Shown here one piece after another: positions 54,801-61,992 of a stretch of DNA of 64,000 nt (the first letter of the stretch is position 1; every line of letters starts with the position of its first letter). The notes beneath the pieces are model-generated. The model saw only the letters and a program-made list of their open reading frames with translations, ran no database searches and was not told the origin of the DNA. Source of the stretch: Streptomyces griseoincarnatus (lineage in GTDB: Bacteria; Actinomycetota; Actinomycetes; Streptomycetales; Streptomycetaceae); NCBI GenBank assembly GCA_014649575.1, contig BMTH01000009.1, forward strand, positions 124,001-188,000, given 5' to 3'. The position numbers were made by a program, and so were the translations under genes.

Positions 54801-55080
54801 GACCGGCCGGCACCGGCTCGGGGACGGCACGGTGATCACGGTGCCGATGAACGCGGCCTGGTTCGACGCGTACGGCTGGTCCGTGGAGAACCGGGGCGTC
54901 GACCCCGACCTGGAGGCGCTGCGCACCCCACTGGACTGGGCCGAGGGCCGGCACGCGGTCCTGGACGACGCCGTACGGCTCGCGCTCGACCTGCTGGAGG
55001 CCGAACCGCCCGCCTCGGCCCCGGGATACGCCGACGTGCCCGACCGGTCGCGTCCGAAGCTGCCGCCGCGCAGCCGCTGA
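51820..55080 (+). CDS. Tricorn-type protease
   Basis: The 1086-residue protein matches tricorn peptidase: an N-terminal beta-propeller region (1 to about 330), a second propeller (about 330-640), a C1 helical part, a PDZ domain (about 780-870, GLLGANLVHREAGWTVKRIL) and a C2 catalytic part. The visible catalytic residues are His in GTSHAYV, Ser in ATSSDGD and Glu in SVENRGVDPD. Tricorn trims peptides released by the proteasome, which Streptomyces have. ATG 51820 is chosen; no good ribosome-binding site precedes it, and GTG 51829 also fits. Confidence 0.93.
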   Translation: MGRVTYLRLPHLKDDLLCFVAEDDLWLAPLDGAGRAWRLTADRTKLGHPRFSPDGRHIAYTSWRTLDPEVHLAPVDGGPGRRLTYWGSSDTRVCGWAPPDEHGHEAILAVTSHGEPFSYFTWAYKLGLDGSPGRKLPWGPVSDIQVADLAGERRSLLLTGTPPHEPASWKRYRGGATGRLWLHGHRLLEGLDGHLHSPMFVGGRIAFLSDHEGIGNLYSCAHDGTGLRRHTDHDAFYARHAATDGTRVVYQCAGDLWMVDDLSPGSQPRRLDVRLSGPRSGRRPYQVPTAQHLDGLSVDETGRASAVVVRGSLYWLTHRDGPARTLTDTPGVRVRLPEMLGAGGQIAYVTDAEGEDAVEIASLPRATGPRAHRRLAAGKLGRVLEMVAGPEGQRLAVAAHDGRLLLVDTDEATDGTAMEVTELIHSGNGPVRDLAFSPDGAWLAWSHPVIGRSLRQIKLARIKDRLVLDVTGGRFEDENPVFTRDGRYLAFLSWRGFDPVYDVHTGDLSFPLGCRPYLVPLSSATPSPFALNPEGRPAAGGLDPLEEEGEEGGTVTVEAEGLESRVTPFPVAASKYSGLYPVAGCGLVWLRWPISGALGETFANPDDTSGRPTLEHFDVPKAKKSELVGGLDFFAVSGDGTRLVVVDEGELRAAPATERGDGDSTVWIDLRRVKHEADPAAEWRQAYAEAGRLIRAYFWEPDMCGIDWDGVLEQYRPLVERVASPDEFADLLREVLGELGTSHAYVTAARRNEGPPHYQRRQGLLGANLVHREAGWTVKRILPGDSSDSRARSPLAGAGIREGAVLTHVDGRPVDPVAGPYPLLAAAGGTTVELTFVPDGEGPPRRVAVVPLTDETPLRYQDWVAKRRAVVRELSGGRCGYLHIPDMGGSGWAQFNRDVRMEMSRPALIVDVRGNAGGHISELVVEKLTRTIIGWDLTRDAQPVSYASNAPRGPVVALADEATSSDGDMITAAFKLLELGPVVGQRTWGGVVGMTGRHRLGDGTVITVPMNAAWFDAYGWSVENRGVDPDLEALRTPLDWAEGRHAVLDDAVRLALDLLEAEPPASAPGYADVPDRSRPKLPPRSR

Positions 55081-55090
55081 GGGCGCGAGA

Positions 55091-55122
55091 AAGGGGTGCC
55101 CCCTTCGCCAGGGGCACCCCTT
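55091..55122. terminator. Bidirectional terminator, tricorn / small protein gene
   Basis: A perfect 12-bp stem AAGGGGTGCCCC with its complement closes an 8-base loop, 10 bases after the tricorn stop codon. Confidence 0.9.
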
Positions 55123-55155
55123 CCTACGGCACGTCACTGCCCGGGTGCGTCGACG

Positions 55156-55332
55156 TCAGACCTCGCGGTCCTGGTCGAAGCGTTCCTCGGACTCGCGGCG
55201 GCGCTGCGGGTCCTGCTCGTCCTCCCGACGGCGGCCGCGGTTCTGCAGCTGCTCCTTGCCCTGCTGGGCGCGCTGCTTGGCCTGCTCCTGGAACTGGCCG
55301 GCCTTCTCCTGCATCTGGTCCTTCATACCCAT
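55156..55332 (-). CDS. Small hydrophilic Gln/Glu/Arg-rich protein, 58 residues
   Basis: This short frame starts MGMKDQMQEKAGQFQEQA at ATG 55332, nine bases after GGGAG, and ends in RRRESEERFDQDREV. It is almost wholly helix-forming and charged, with heptad-like Gln/Lys/Glu spacing, and has no hydrophobic core. This resembles CsbD-like or other small stress proteins, but I assign no function. It lies between convergent terminator and the SDR operon end on the same strand, probably with its own promoter. Confidence 0.75.
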   Translation of the reverse strand: MGMKDQMQEKAGQFQEQAKQRAQQGKEQLQNRGRRREDEQDPQRRRESEERFDQDREV

Positions 55333-55406
55333 GAGGGTTCACTCCCGTTGTGGGTGGGGAACTTGCCCGACCAGATTCACACGGGCGGTTACCCTGCGCA
55401 TGTCGA

Positions 55407-56291
55407 TCAGTCACGCACCGTAGCGCGATGCTGTTCGTCGGCGCTGCCGCCCGCCCCGACCAGGCCGATGCGCAGCCCGTCGAGCCGGTGCCCGAACCGC
55501 TTCATCTCCCGTTGCCCCACCGTGCCGATGAGGGCGGGGAGGTAGCCGCGGACGCCCTGCATGCCGCGCAGCCAGGCCTGCCCGTAGACGTGCGCGGAGC
55601 GCCGCTCGATGCCGGCGACGAGCCGGTCCACGGCGGGCCCGAGCGGATAGGTCTTGTTGGCCGGCCAGGGCAGCCGCTGCCTCAACTCCCGCATGACGTC
55701 GTCCTGGTCGGCGCCGCGCACCATGTCGGTGTCGGTCCACGACAGGTAGCCCACGCCCACCTTGACGCCCCGGTGGGCGACTTCGGCGCGCAGCGCGTGC
55801 GCGTACGCCTCCACACCGGACTTGGAGGCGCAGTACGCCGTCATCATCGGCGCCGGGGTGATCGCGGCGAGGGACGCTATCTGCAGCAGGTAGCCGCGGC
55901 TCTCGGCGAGCAGCGGCAGGAACGCCCGTGCGGTGACGGCCGATCCGATCAGGTTGACCTCGATGACCCGCCGCCAGGCGTCCGGGTCGGACTCGGTGAA
56001 CGGGCCGCCCGTCGCCACACCGGCGTTGGCGACCACGATGTCCACCCGGCCGAAGCGCTCGCGCACCTCCGCGGCGACCCGGGCCATCGCCTCGGGGTCG
56101 GTGACGTCCGCGTGCCAGTGGTCGCTGTCGCTGTGCAGCCGGGCGGAGACGTCCTTCAGGGCGTCCGGTTCGAGTCCGACGAGCGCCACCTTCACACCGC
56201 GCGCGGAGAGTTTGCGGGCGAGCAGCTCCCCGACCCCGCGCGCCGCGCCGGTGACGACGGCGACCTTTCCTTCGAGACTGACCCTGCTCAT
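55407..56291 (-). CDS. Short-chain dehydrogenase/reductase
   Basis: The 294-residue protein has the classical SDR motifs: TGAARGVGELLARKL for NAD(P), NAGVATGG, and the catalytic Ser in IASLAAITPA with YCASK. It ends in a longer tail (about 250-294) common to the membrane-associated SDRs found with flavin monooxygenases. ATG 56291 overlaps the hydrolase stop (ATGA). It is the last gene of a three-gene coupled operon; together they could oxidise an alcohol to a ketone, insert oxygen and hydrolyse the ester. Confidence 0.92.
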   Translation of the reverse strand: MSRVSLEGKVAVVTGAARGVGELLARKLSARGVKVALVGLEPDALKDVSARLHSDSDHWHADVTDPEAMARVAAEVRERFGRVDIVVANAGVATGGPFTESDPDAWRRVIEVNLIGSAVTARAFLPLLAESRGYLLQIASLAAITPAPMMTAYCASKSGVEAYAHALRAEVAHRGVKVGVGYLSWTDTDMVRGADQDDVMRELRQRLPWPANKTYPLGPAVDRLVAGIERRSAHVYGQAWLRGMQGVRGYLPALIGTVGQREMKRFGHRLDGLRIGLVGAGGSADEQHRATVRD

Positions 56292-57226
56292 GCGCTCTCC
56301 TCGACGGGTACGGACGGCTGTTGGGCACTCACGTGTGCGGTGACGAGGGCCCGGATCCGCGTGGTGACCAGGTCGGGCGCCTCGACGGGGGTCATGTGGC
56401 CGACGCCGGGCAGCTCGGTGACGCCGCGGCAGTCGGGCAGCGCGGCGGCGAGCGCACGGGCGTGCACGGGCGGGGTGAGCCGGTCGGCCGTCCCGACGAC
56501 GATCTCCGCGGGCACGTCCACCTCGCGTACGGCGGCGTCGAGGTCGAGCGTGGCGAGCACGTGCGACCAGGCGTGGCGCACGGTGCGGGGGCAGGCGTGC
56601 ACGATGCGGGCGCAGGCCTCCACCATGGCGGGTGCCGAAGCGGGGCCCATGGTCGCGTACTTGAGGATGCGCCGCGCGGCTGGGGTGACCGGGCCGAGCG
56701 GGGCGCGGCTGCCGAGGATGTGCCCGGTGATCCAGGTCCGGACCCGGCCGGGACGCAGCGGCAGCACCGTGGACTCGGGAACCAGCCGCGCGCTGCCCGT
56801 GCTGCACAGCAGGACGGCGGCGGCGTGCTCGCGGAACGCGGGCCGGGCGGAGGCGGCCATCACCGTCATGCCGCCCATGGAGTGCCCGGCGATCACGGCG
56901 CGTTCGCCGGGGGCGAGGGTGGCGGTGAGGACGGCCTCGAGGTCGTCGGCGAGCGCGTCCGTGCTGCACGCGGGGCTTGCCGGGGTGCGTCCGTGGCCGC
57001 GCTGGTCGTAGGCGATCACCCGGTGGTCGGCGGCGAGTTCGCTGATCTGCGCGGCCCAGAAGGCGGTCGAGCAGGTCCAGCCGTGCGCGAGGACGACGGC
57101 GGGCGCGCCCTCGGGCCCGTGCACCTCGACGTGGATCGGGGCGCCGTCGGCGGAGGTGGCGGTCAGTTCGCGCACCGGGGCGGGCGGTGCGTAGCGTCCG
57201 GTGGTGACGGGGGTGGGGCGGCTCAT
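56288..57226 (-). CDS. Alpha/beta-fold hydrolase
   Basis: The 312-residue protein has the lipase-type nucleophile elbow GHSMGGMT, oxyanion-side HGWTCSTAFW, and the C-terminal catalytic His in GVGHMTPVEAP. The middle carries TADRLTPP with the catalytic Asp. Starts at ATG 57226 overlapping the monooxygenase stop (ATGA) and overlaps the SDR gene likewise. Next to a Baeyer-Villiger enzyme, an ester or lactone hydrolase is the natural reading. Confidence 0.92.
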   Translation of the reverse strand: MSRPTPVTTGRYAPPAPVRELTATSADGAPIHVEVHGPEGAPAVVLAHGWTCSTAFWAAQISELAADHRVIAYDQRGHGRTPASPACSTDALADDLEAVLTATLAPGERAVIAGHSMGGMTVMAASARPAFREHAAAVLLCSTGSARLVPESTVLPLRPGRVRTWITGHILGSRAPLGPVTPAARRILKYATMGPASAPAMVEACARIVHACPRTVRHAWSHVLATLDLDAAVREVDVPAEIVVGTADRLTPPVHARALAAALPDCRGVTELPGVGHMTPVEAPDLVTTRIRALVTAHVSAQQPSVPVEESA

Positions 57227-58740
57227 GCGGCCACCTCCGCGTTCTCCGCGCCGGCCCCCGGCTGCGCGTCGGCGGCGCGCAGCACGGCGTACTCGGCAAG
57301 GTCGACGCGGCGGGTGGCGCGCCGGAACTCGGCTGTCGTGCCGGGCCAGATGGTGGTGTTGCGGCCGCTCGCGTCGAGGTACCAGCTGGTGCAGCCGCCG
57401 GTGTTCCACACCGTGCGCTTCATCCGCTCCTGCACCCGGTGGTTCCAGGCGCGGACCGCGCTGGGGCGGGCGTCGAGGGCGACCCGGCCTCCGAGGACGT
57501 CGAGCTGACGCAGGTAGTCGGCCATGTAGTTCAGCTGGGACTCGATCATCAGGATCATCGAGGAGTTCCCGAGGCCGGTGTTGGGGCCGATGATCGTCAT
57601 CCAGTTGGGGAAGCCGGCCGCGGAGGCGCCGCGCAGCGCCTGCATACCGCCCGACCACACGTCCGCGAGGGTCTTGCCCTCGGGCCCGACGACCCGCTCG
57701 GCGATCGGCATGTCGGTGACGTGGAAACCGGTGGAGAAGACGATCGCGTCGACCTCGGCCTCGCTGCCGTCGGCGGCGACCAGGGTGGATCCGCGCACCT
57801 CGGTCAGCCCGCTCGCGACGACGTCCACGTTGGGCTGCGCGAGGGCCGGGTAGTACGTGCTGGACAGCAGGATCCGCTTGCAGCCGATGCGGTAGTCGGG
57901 GGTGAGCTTGGCCCGCAGCGCCGGGTCCTTGACCGCCCGCGCCATGTTCCGCTTGGCGAGCTGCTCGACGAAGCCGAGCTCGCCCGGGTGCTTGGTGAAC
58001 GCCTGCACCTGGAGCTCGCGGATGCCCCACAGCAGCCCGCGGCGCAGCTTGGTGGTGAAGGGCAGCGCCCGGTGCACGGCGCGCTCGGCGGCGCCGATGG
58101 GCCGGTCCATGCGGGGCAGCACCCAGGCGGGGGTGCGCTGGAAGAGGGTGAGCTTCTCCACCTGCTTCTGGACCGAGGGGACGATCTGGATGGCGGAGGC
58201 GCCGGTGCCGATCACGGCGACGCGCTTGCCGCGCAGGTCGTAGTCGTGGTCCCAGCGGGCGGAGTGGAACACCTTGCCGGGGAAGGTGTCGAGACCGGGC
58301 ACGTCCGGCAGCTTGGGCTCGGACAGCGGCCCGGTGGCGGAGACGACGACGTCCGCGCTCCAGTTGCCGCCGGTGGTCTCGATGTCCCAGCGCAGCCGCT
58401 CGGCGTCCCAGGTCATGCGCTTCACCTCGGCGTTGAAACGCAGGTGCGGGCGCAGTCCGAAGGTGTCGGTGACGCGCTCCAGGTAGGCGCGGATGTGCTC
58501 CTGGCCGGAGAAGGAGCGTGGCCAGTCGGGGTTGGGCGCGAAGGAGAAGGAGTACAGGTGGGAGGGCACGTCGCAGGCGCACCCGGGGTAGCTGTTGTCG
58601 CGCCAGGTGCCGCCGACGCCGCCGGCCCGCTCCAGGACGACGAAGTCCGTGATCCCCTCGCGGCGCAGCCGTACGGCGGCACCCAGTCCGCCGAATCCCG
58701 ACCCGATCACCGCGACCCGTACATGCTCGTGCTCGGCCAT
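57223..58740 (-). CDS. Baeyer-Villiger-type flavin monooxygenase
   Basis: The 505-residue protein has an FAD site GSGFGGLGAA at the N-terminus, GGTWRDNSYPGCACDVPSH, the BVMO fingerprint FPGKVFHSARWD (F-x-G-x-x-x-H-x-x-x-W) and a second NADPH site VIGTGASA. It should insert oxygen beside a ketone, or N-/S-oxygenate. ATG 58740 lies seven bases after GGAGG. It heads an operon with hydrolase and SDR and is divergent from a MerR regulator; a palindrome at 58772-58787 lies in its promoter. Confidence 0.93.
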   Translation of the reverse strand: MAEHEHVRVAVIGSGFGGLGAAVRLRREGITDFVVLERAGGVGGTWRDNSYPGCACDVPSHLYSFSFAPNPDWPRSFSGQEHIRAYLERVTDTFGLRPHLRFNAEVKRMTWDAERLRWDIETTGGNWSADVVVSATGPLSEPKLPDVPGLDTFPGKVFHSARWDHDYDLRGKRVAVIGTGASAIQIVPSVQKQVEKLTLFQRTPAWVLPRMDRPIGAAERAVHRALPFTTKLRRGLLWGIRELQVQAFTKHPGELGFVEQLAKRNMARAVKDPALRAKLTPDYRIGCKRILLSSTYYPALAQPNVDVVASGLTEVRGSTLVAADGSEAEVDAIVFSTGFHVTDMPIAERVVGPEGKTLADVWSGGMQALRGASAAGFPNWMTIIGPNTGLGNSSMILMIESQLNYMADYLRQLDVLGGRVALDARPSAVRAWNHRVQERMKRTVWNTGGCTSWYLDASGRNTTIWPGTTAEFRRATRRVDLAEYAVLRAADAQPGAGAENAEVAA

Positions 58741-58771
58741 CCCTAAGCCTCCGCGCATCGCTCAGAACCAT

Positions 58772-58787
58772 GCCAGTGAACACTGGC
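58772..58787. promoter_or_regulatory. Palindrome in the monooxygenase promoter
   Basis: GCCAGTG-AA-CACTGGC has perfect 7-bp arms, 31 bases before the monooxygenase ATG. It is a probable binding site of the divergently encoded MerR protein or another regulator. Confidence 0.65.
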
Positions 58788-58872
58788 GCAATGGGGAGCG
58801 TAGAGCAGTGCCGTACTCATGGGTAGGGGGCGTGCGAGGAAAGTTACCGCCGGTACGACCTAGGGTTCAGGT

Positions 58873-59547
58873 GTGACGGACGACAGCGGCACCCCCACGG
58901 AACGGCGCGAGTACCGCATGGAGGAACTGGCGCGGCTCGCCGGCATCACCGTGCGCACCCTGCGCTTCTACCGCGAGCGCAAACTCATCCCGCCGCCGCG
59001 CCGCGAGGGCCGCATCGCCTGGTACGACGACCACCACCTGGCCCGGCTGCGGACCATCACGGCGCTGCTGGAGCGCGGTCACACCCTGAACGGCATAGCG
59101 GAACTGGCCGAGGCCTTCGACAACGGGCGCGGCGTCGGCGACCTGCTGGGCATGGAGGTCCCCACGGAGGAGACCCCGGTCCGTCTCACCCCCGAGGAGC
59201 TCGCCGACCACTTCGCGGGCGAGGTCACCCCGGAGAACCTGGCCGCCGCCCTGGACCTCGGCTACCTGGGCGTCGACGGCGAGGAGATCGTCCACATCAG
59301 CCGCCGTCTGCTGGAGGTGTCCGCGGCGCTGGTCCGCGAGGGCATCCCGCTCGGCGAGGTGCTCCGCACCGGCGCGGAGGTCCGCGCCCACGCCGACGCC
59401 CTCGCCGACCTCTTCGCCGGCCTGATCCTCCGCCACGCCCCGGAGGAGGCCCTCCACCGCCTGCGCCCGCTGGCCCGCAGCGTGGTGGACGCGGAGCTGT
59501 CGCTGGCGCTGGACCGGAGGCTGCGCAAACGCGACAACCCTATGTGA
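58873..59547 (+). CDS. MerR-family regulator
   Basis: The 224-residue protein has a MerR winged HTH (YRMEELARLAGITVRTLRFYRERKLIPPPRREGR, split here only as the two helices MEELARLAG and VRTLRFYRE). A dimerisation helix follows (LRTITALLERGHTLNGIAEL) and a large C-terminal domain (about 95-224) without a Cys-rich metal motif, so it probably senses an organic compound. GTG 58873 has no ribosome-binding site. It is divergent from the Baeyer-Villiger operon and likely controls it. Confidence 0.88.
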   Translation: MTDDSGTPTERREYRMEELARLAGITVRTLRFYRERKLIPPPRREGRIAWYDDHHLARLRTITALLERGHTLNGIAELAEAFDNGRGVGDLLGMEVPTEETPVRLTPEELADHFAGEVTPENLAAALDLGYLGVDGEEIVHISRRLLEVSAALVREGIPLGEVLRTGAEVRAHADALADLFAGLILRHAPEEALHRLRPLARSVVDAELSLALDRRLRKRDNPM

Positions 59548-59658
59548 GTGTTTCACCCTCACCGAAAAAGGCGCGCGATCGGGCAGCTGAGTCCGACAAG
59601 CTTCGTGTGAACACGCGGCATGGTCTCGCGTCCGCGTCCGCGTGCTCGCACCAGAACC

Positions 59659-60462
59659 TCACTGCCCGAAGACCACCGTCACGGGCGCGTGATCCGACCA
59701 CCGTTCCTCGTGACTGGCCGCTCGCTCGACGAATCCCTTGACCGCTCGCGCGGCCAGCCCGGGGGTGGCAACGGCCAGGTCGATCCTCCAACCGGTGTCG
59801 TTGTCGAAGGCCCGCCCCCGGTACGACCACCACGAGTACGGGCCGTCGACGTCCGGGTGCAGCGCCCGCACCACGTCGACGTAGCCGCCGTCGGCCGGGT
59901 CGAGGACGCGGGAGAGCCACTCCCGCTCCTCGGGCAGGAAGCCGGAGTTCTTGGTGTTGCCGCGCCAGTTCTTCAGGTCGGCCTTCTCGTGCGCGATGTT
60001 CCAGTCACCGCAGACGACGACCTCGCGCCCGTCGGCGGCGGCCTTCTCCCGCAGCTCCTTGAGGTAGGCGAGGAACTCGTCCATGAAGCGGACCTTCTCG
60101 TCCTGCCGCTCCGTGCCGACCTCGCCGGACGGCAGGTACAGGGAGGCGACGGTCACACCGGGCAGGTCCGCCTCGACGTAGCGCCCGCTGCCGTCGAACT
60201 CCGCCGAGCCGAAGCCGATCCGCACGCTGTCGGGCTCACGCCGGGTGTACAGGGACACCCCCGCACGCCCCTTCGCCGCGGCGGGCGCGTGCACCACGTG
60301 CCATCCCTCAGGCTCCCGCACGGTCTCCGGCAGCTGCGCCGCCTCGGCCCGCACCTCCTGGAGGCACAGCACATCGGCGGAGGTCCCGGCGAGCCACTCC
60401 ACGAAGCCCTTCTTGGCGGCGGCGCGGAGTCCATTGACGTTGACAGAGGTCACGGTGAGCAC
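59659..60462 (-). CDS. xth: Exodeoxyribonuclease III / AP endonuclease
   Basis: The 267-residue protein belongs to the ExoIII family: SVNVNGLRAA, LCLQEVRAE (metal Glu), SLYLPSGE, CGDWNIAHEKADL and the C-terminal SDHAPV with the catalytic His. It nicks DNA at abasic sites in base-excision repair. GTG 60462 is the start of the conserved sequence; no ribosome-binding site is visible. The divergent GNAT gene starts 51 bases away. Confidence 0.95.
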   Translation of the reverse strand: MLTVTSVNVNGLRAAAKKGFVEWLAGTSADVLCLQEVRAEAAQLPETVREPEGWHVVHAPAAAKGRAGVSLYTRREPDSVRIGFGSAEFDGSGRYVEADLPGVTVASLYLPSGEVGTERQDEKVRFMDEFLAYLKELREKAAADGREVVVCGDWNIAHEKADLKNWRGNTKNSGFLPEEREWLSRVLDPADGGYVDVVRALHPDVDGPYSWWSYRGRAFDNDTGWRIDLAVATPGLAARAVKGFVERAASHEERWSDHAPVTVVFGQ

Positions 60463-60513
60463 CAGGGCACGATACGACACGCGCAGGTCCAGGCATGTTT
60501 TACGGTACTCGTC

Positions 60514-60990
60514 ATGGAAATCCGCCCGGTCCCCTACGACCATCCCGACGCCGTGAAACTGGACGCAGCCGTCCAGGCCGAGTACGACATCCGCTACGGC
60601 GACGGCGGCGACGCCACCCCCATGGACCCCGCGGACTTCCGTCCCCCCAACGGCATCTACCTGATCGCCTACGACGCGCTCGGCGTCCCGGTCGCCTCCG
60701 GCGGCTGGCGCGTCCAGGACGCCAACGAGGAGGGCAACCGGGACGGCGACGCCGAGCTGAAGCGCATGTACGTCGTCGAGGAGATGCGCGGCAGAGGTCT
60801 CGCCCGCCGCATCCTCGCCGCCCTGGAGGAGGACGCCCGCGCCGCCGGCCGCGTCCGCATGGTCCTGGAGACCGGCACCAAGCAGCCGGAGGCCATCGCC
60901 CTCTACACCTCCAGCGGCTACGAGCCCTGCGAGAAGTTCGGCTACTACCGCTTCCACGAGGACAGCCGCTGCTACGCGAAGAACCTGTAG
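60514..60990 (+). CDS. GNAT-family N-acetyltransferase
   Basis: The 158-residue protein has the acetyl-CoA loop VVEEMRGRGLARRILAALE (about 88-106) and a GNAT end (LETGTKQPEAIALYTSSGYE). The substrate is not known. ATG 60514 has no ribosome-binding site and may be translated from a leaderless mRNA. It ends at the hairpin at 61014. Confidence 0.88.
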   Translation: MEIRPVPYDHPDAVKLDAAVQAEYDIRYGDGGDATPMDPADFRPPNGIYLIAYDALGVPVASGGWRVQDANEEGNRDGDAELKRMYVVEEMRGRGLARRILAALEEDARAAGRVRMVLETGTKQPEAIALYTSSGYEPCEKFGYYRFHEDSRCYAKNL

Positions 60991-61013
60991 CGGCCCAGAA
61001 GCACCCCTTCGTC

Positions 61014-61046
61014 GAAGCCCCGTCCGCTGCACGCGGCCGGGGCTTC
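61014..61046 (+). terminator. Terminator after the GNAT gene
   Basis: Arms GAAGCCCCG (61014-61022) and CGGGGCTTC (61038-61046) enclose a structured loop, 24 bases after the stop codon. Confidence 0.7.
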
Positions 61047-61110
61047 ACGCGTGGCAGCCCCGCCCAGGTCACGTGGCATGATCGATCCGTTTCTCGTCCG
61101 AGGGGGCCTC

Positions 61111-61803
61111 ATGCGAAGAATGTCTGCCGCTGTGACAGCGGCACTGGCGTGCCTGGTGACGGCAGTCGCCGTGACCGGTTGTTCCGACGACGGCAAGACG
61201 GAGACGAGCTCCGCCGATCACCTGCTCGACGACGCGAACGCCACGATGAACGCGCTGAAATCGGTGACCGTCGACATAGTCAACAGGACGACCGAGGACG
61301 GGGAGCTGTCCACCCGCCTCACGACCGACCTCGACGACACGTGCACGTTCACGTCGAGCGGGGCCTCGGGTTCCCGCCTGGAACAGATCCGGATCGACGG
61401 GTCGGACTACGTGCGCCCGAACCGGGCCTACCTGGAGAAGTTCGGCAAGCGGAGGCCCGGCACGGGCCAGCAGGAGCATTGGATCAAGACGCCTGCGAGC
61501 GAGTCGGTGCCGGGGGACGGGCTCGCGCAGTGCACGTACGAGTTCGCCTCGTTCGGCGAGGCGGACGAGAAGGGCGGTCCGACCGAGGTCGACGGGATAC
61601 CGGCGACCTCGCTGGAGGTGGCCGACGGCGAGGACGGCTCCTTCACCTTCTCCATCGCCGCCGAGGGCAAGCCGTACATCCTCAAGGTCGTCCACAAGGA
61701 CGACGAGCGCGTCGTCACCACGTCCTTCAGCGCCTTCGACGAACCGCTGGACGTGAGACCTCCGGACGCGGCCAAGGTGCTGGACATGACCGGTGCCGGC
61801 TGA
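61111..61803 (+). CDS. Predicted lipoprotein, LppX/LprG-like
   Basis: The 230-residue protein has a signal peptide (RRMSAAVTAALACLVTAVAV) and lipobox VTGC with lipid attached at Cys24 or so. The mature part has beta-rich segments (SVTVDIVNRT, QIRIDGSDYVRPN, TSLEVADGEDGSFTFSIA) that recall the LppX/LprA/LprG lipoprotein fold. Two further Cys could form a disulfide. ATG 61111 follows AGGGGGCCTC. Function unknown; ligand carriage or envelope sensing are options. Confidence 0.75.
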   Translation: MRRMSAAVTAALACLVTAVAVTGCSDDGKTETSSADHLLDDANATMNALKSVTVDIVNRTTEDGELSTRLTTDLDDTCTFTSSGASGSRLEQIRIDGSDYVRPNRAYLEKFGKRRPGTGQQEHWIKTPASESVPGDGLAQCTYEFASFGEADEKGGPTEVDGIPATSLEVADGEDGSFTFSIAAEGKPYILKVVHKDDERVVTTSFSAFDEPLDVRPPDAAKVLDMTGAG

Positions 61804-61817
61804 CAGCCCGAACAAGT

Positions 61818-61853
61818 CGAAGCCCCGGCCGGGAGATCCCGGTCGGGGCTTCG
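61818..61853 (+). terminator. Terminator after the lipoprotein gene
   Basis: Sixteen-bp arms (CGAAGCCCCGGCCGGG and complement with one G-T pair) close an AGAT loop, just before the tRNA-Ala 3' end on the other strand. Confidence 0.88.
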
Positions 61854-61858
61854 TTGCG

Positions 61859-61932
61859 TGGACCTGAGGGGATTTGAACCCCTGGCCCCCTCGATGCGAA
61901 CGAGGTGCGCTACCGGACTGCGCCACAGGCCC
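61859..61932 (-). tRNA. tRNA-Ala (anticodon CGC)
   Basis: On the minus strand the acceptor stem GGGCCTG pairs with CAGGTCC and includes the G3:U70 pair that identifies alanine tRNA; the discriminator is A. The anticodon loop TTCGCAT gives CGC. The T arm is AGGGG-TTCAAAT-CCCCT. No CCA is encoded. Confidence 0.96.
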
Positions 61933-61992
61933 TTGCAACGAGTGAAACTTTAGCATCCCGATCGGGGTGCTCAAAAATCCGTTGGCCGAGTG

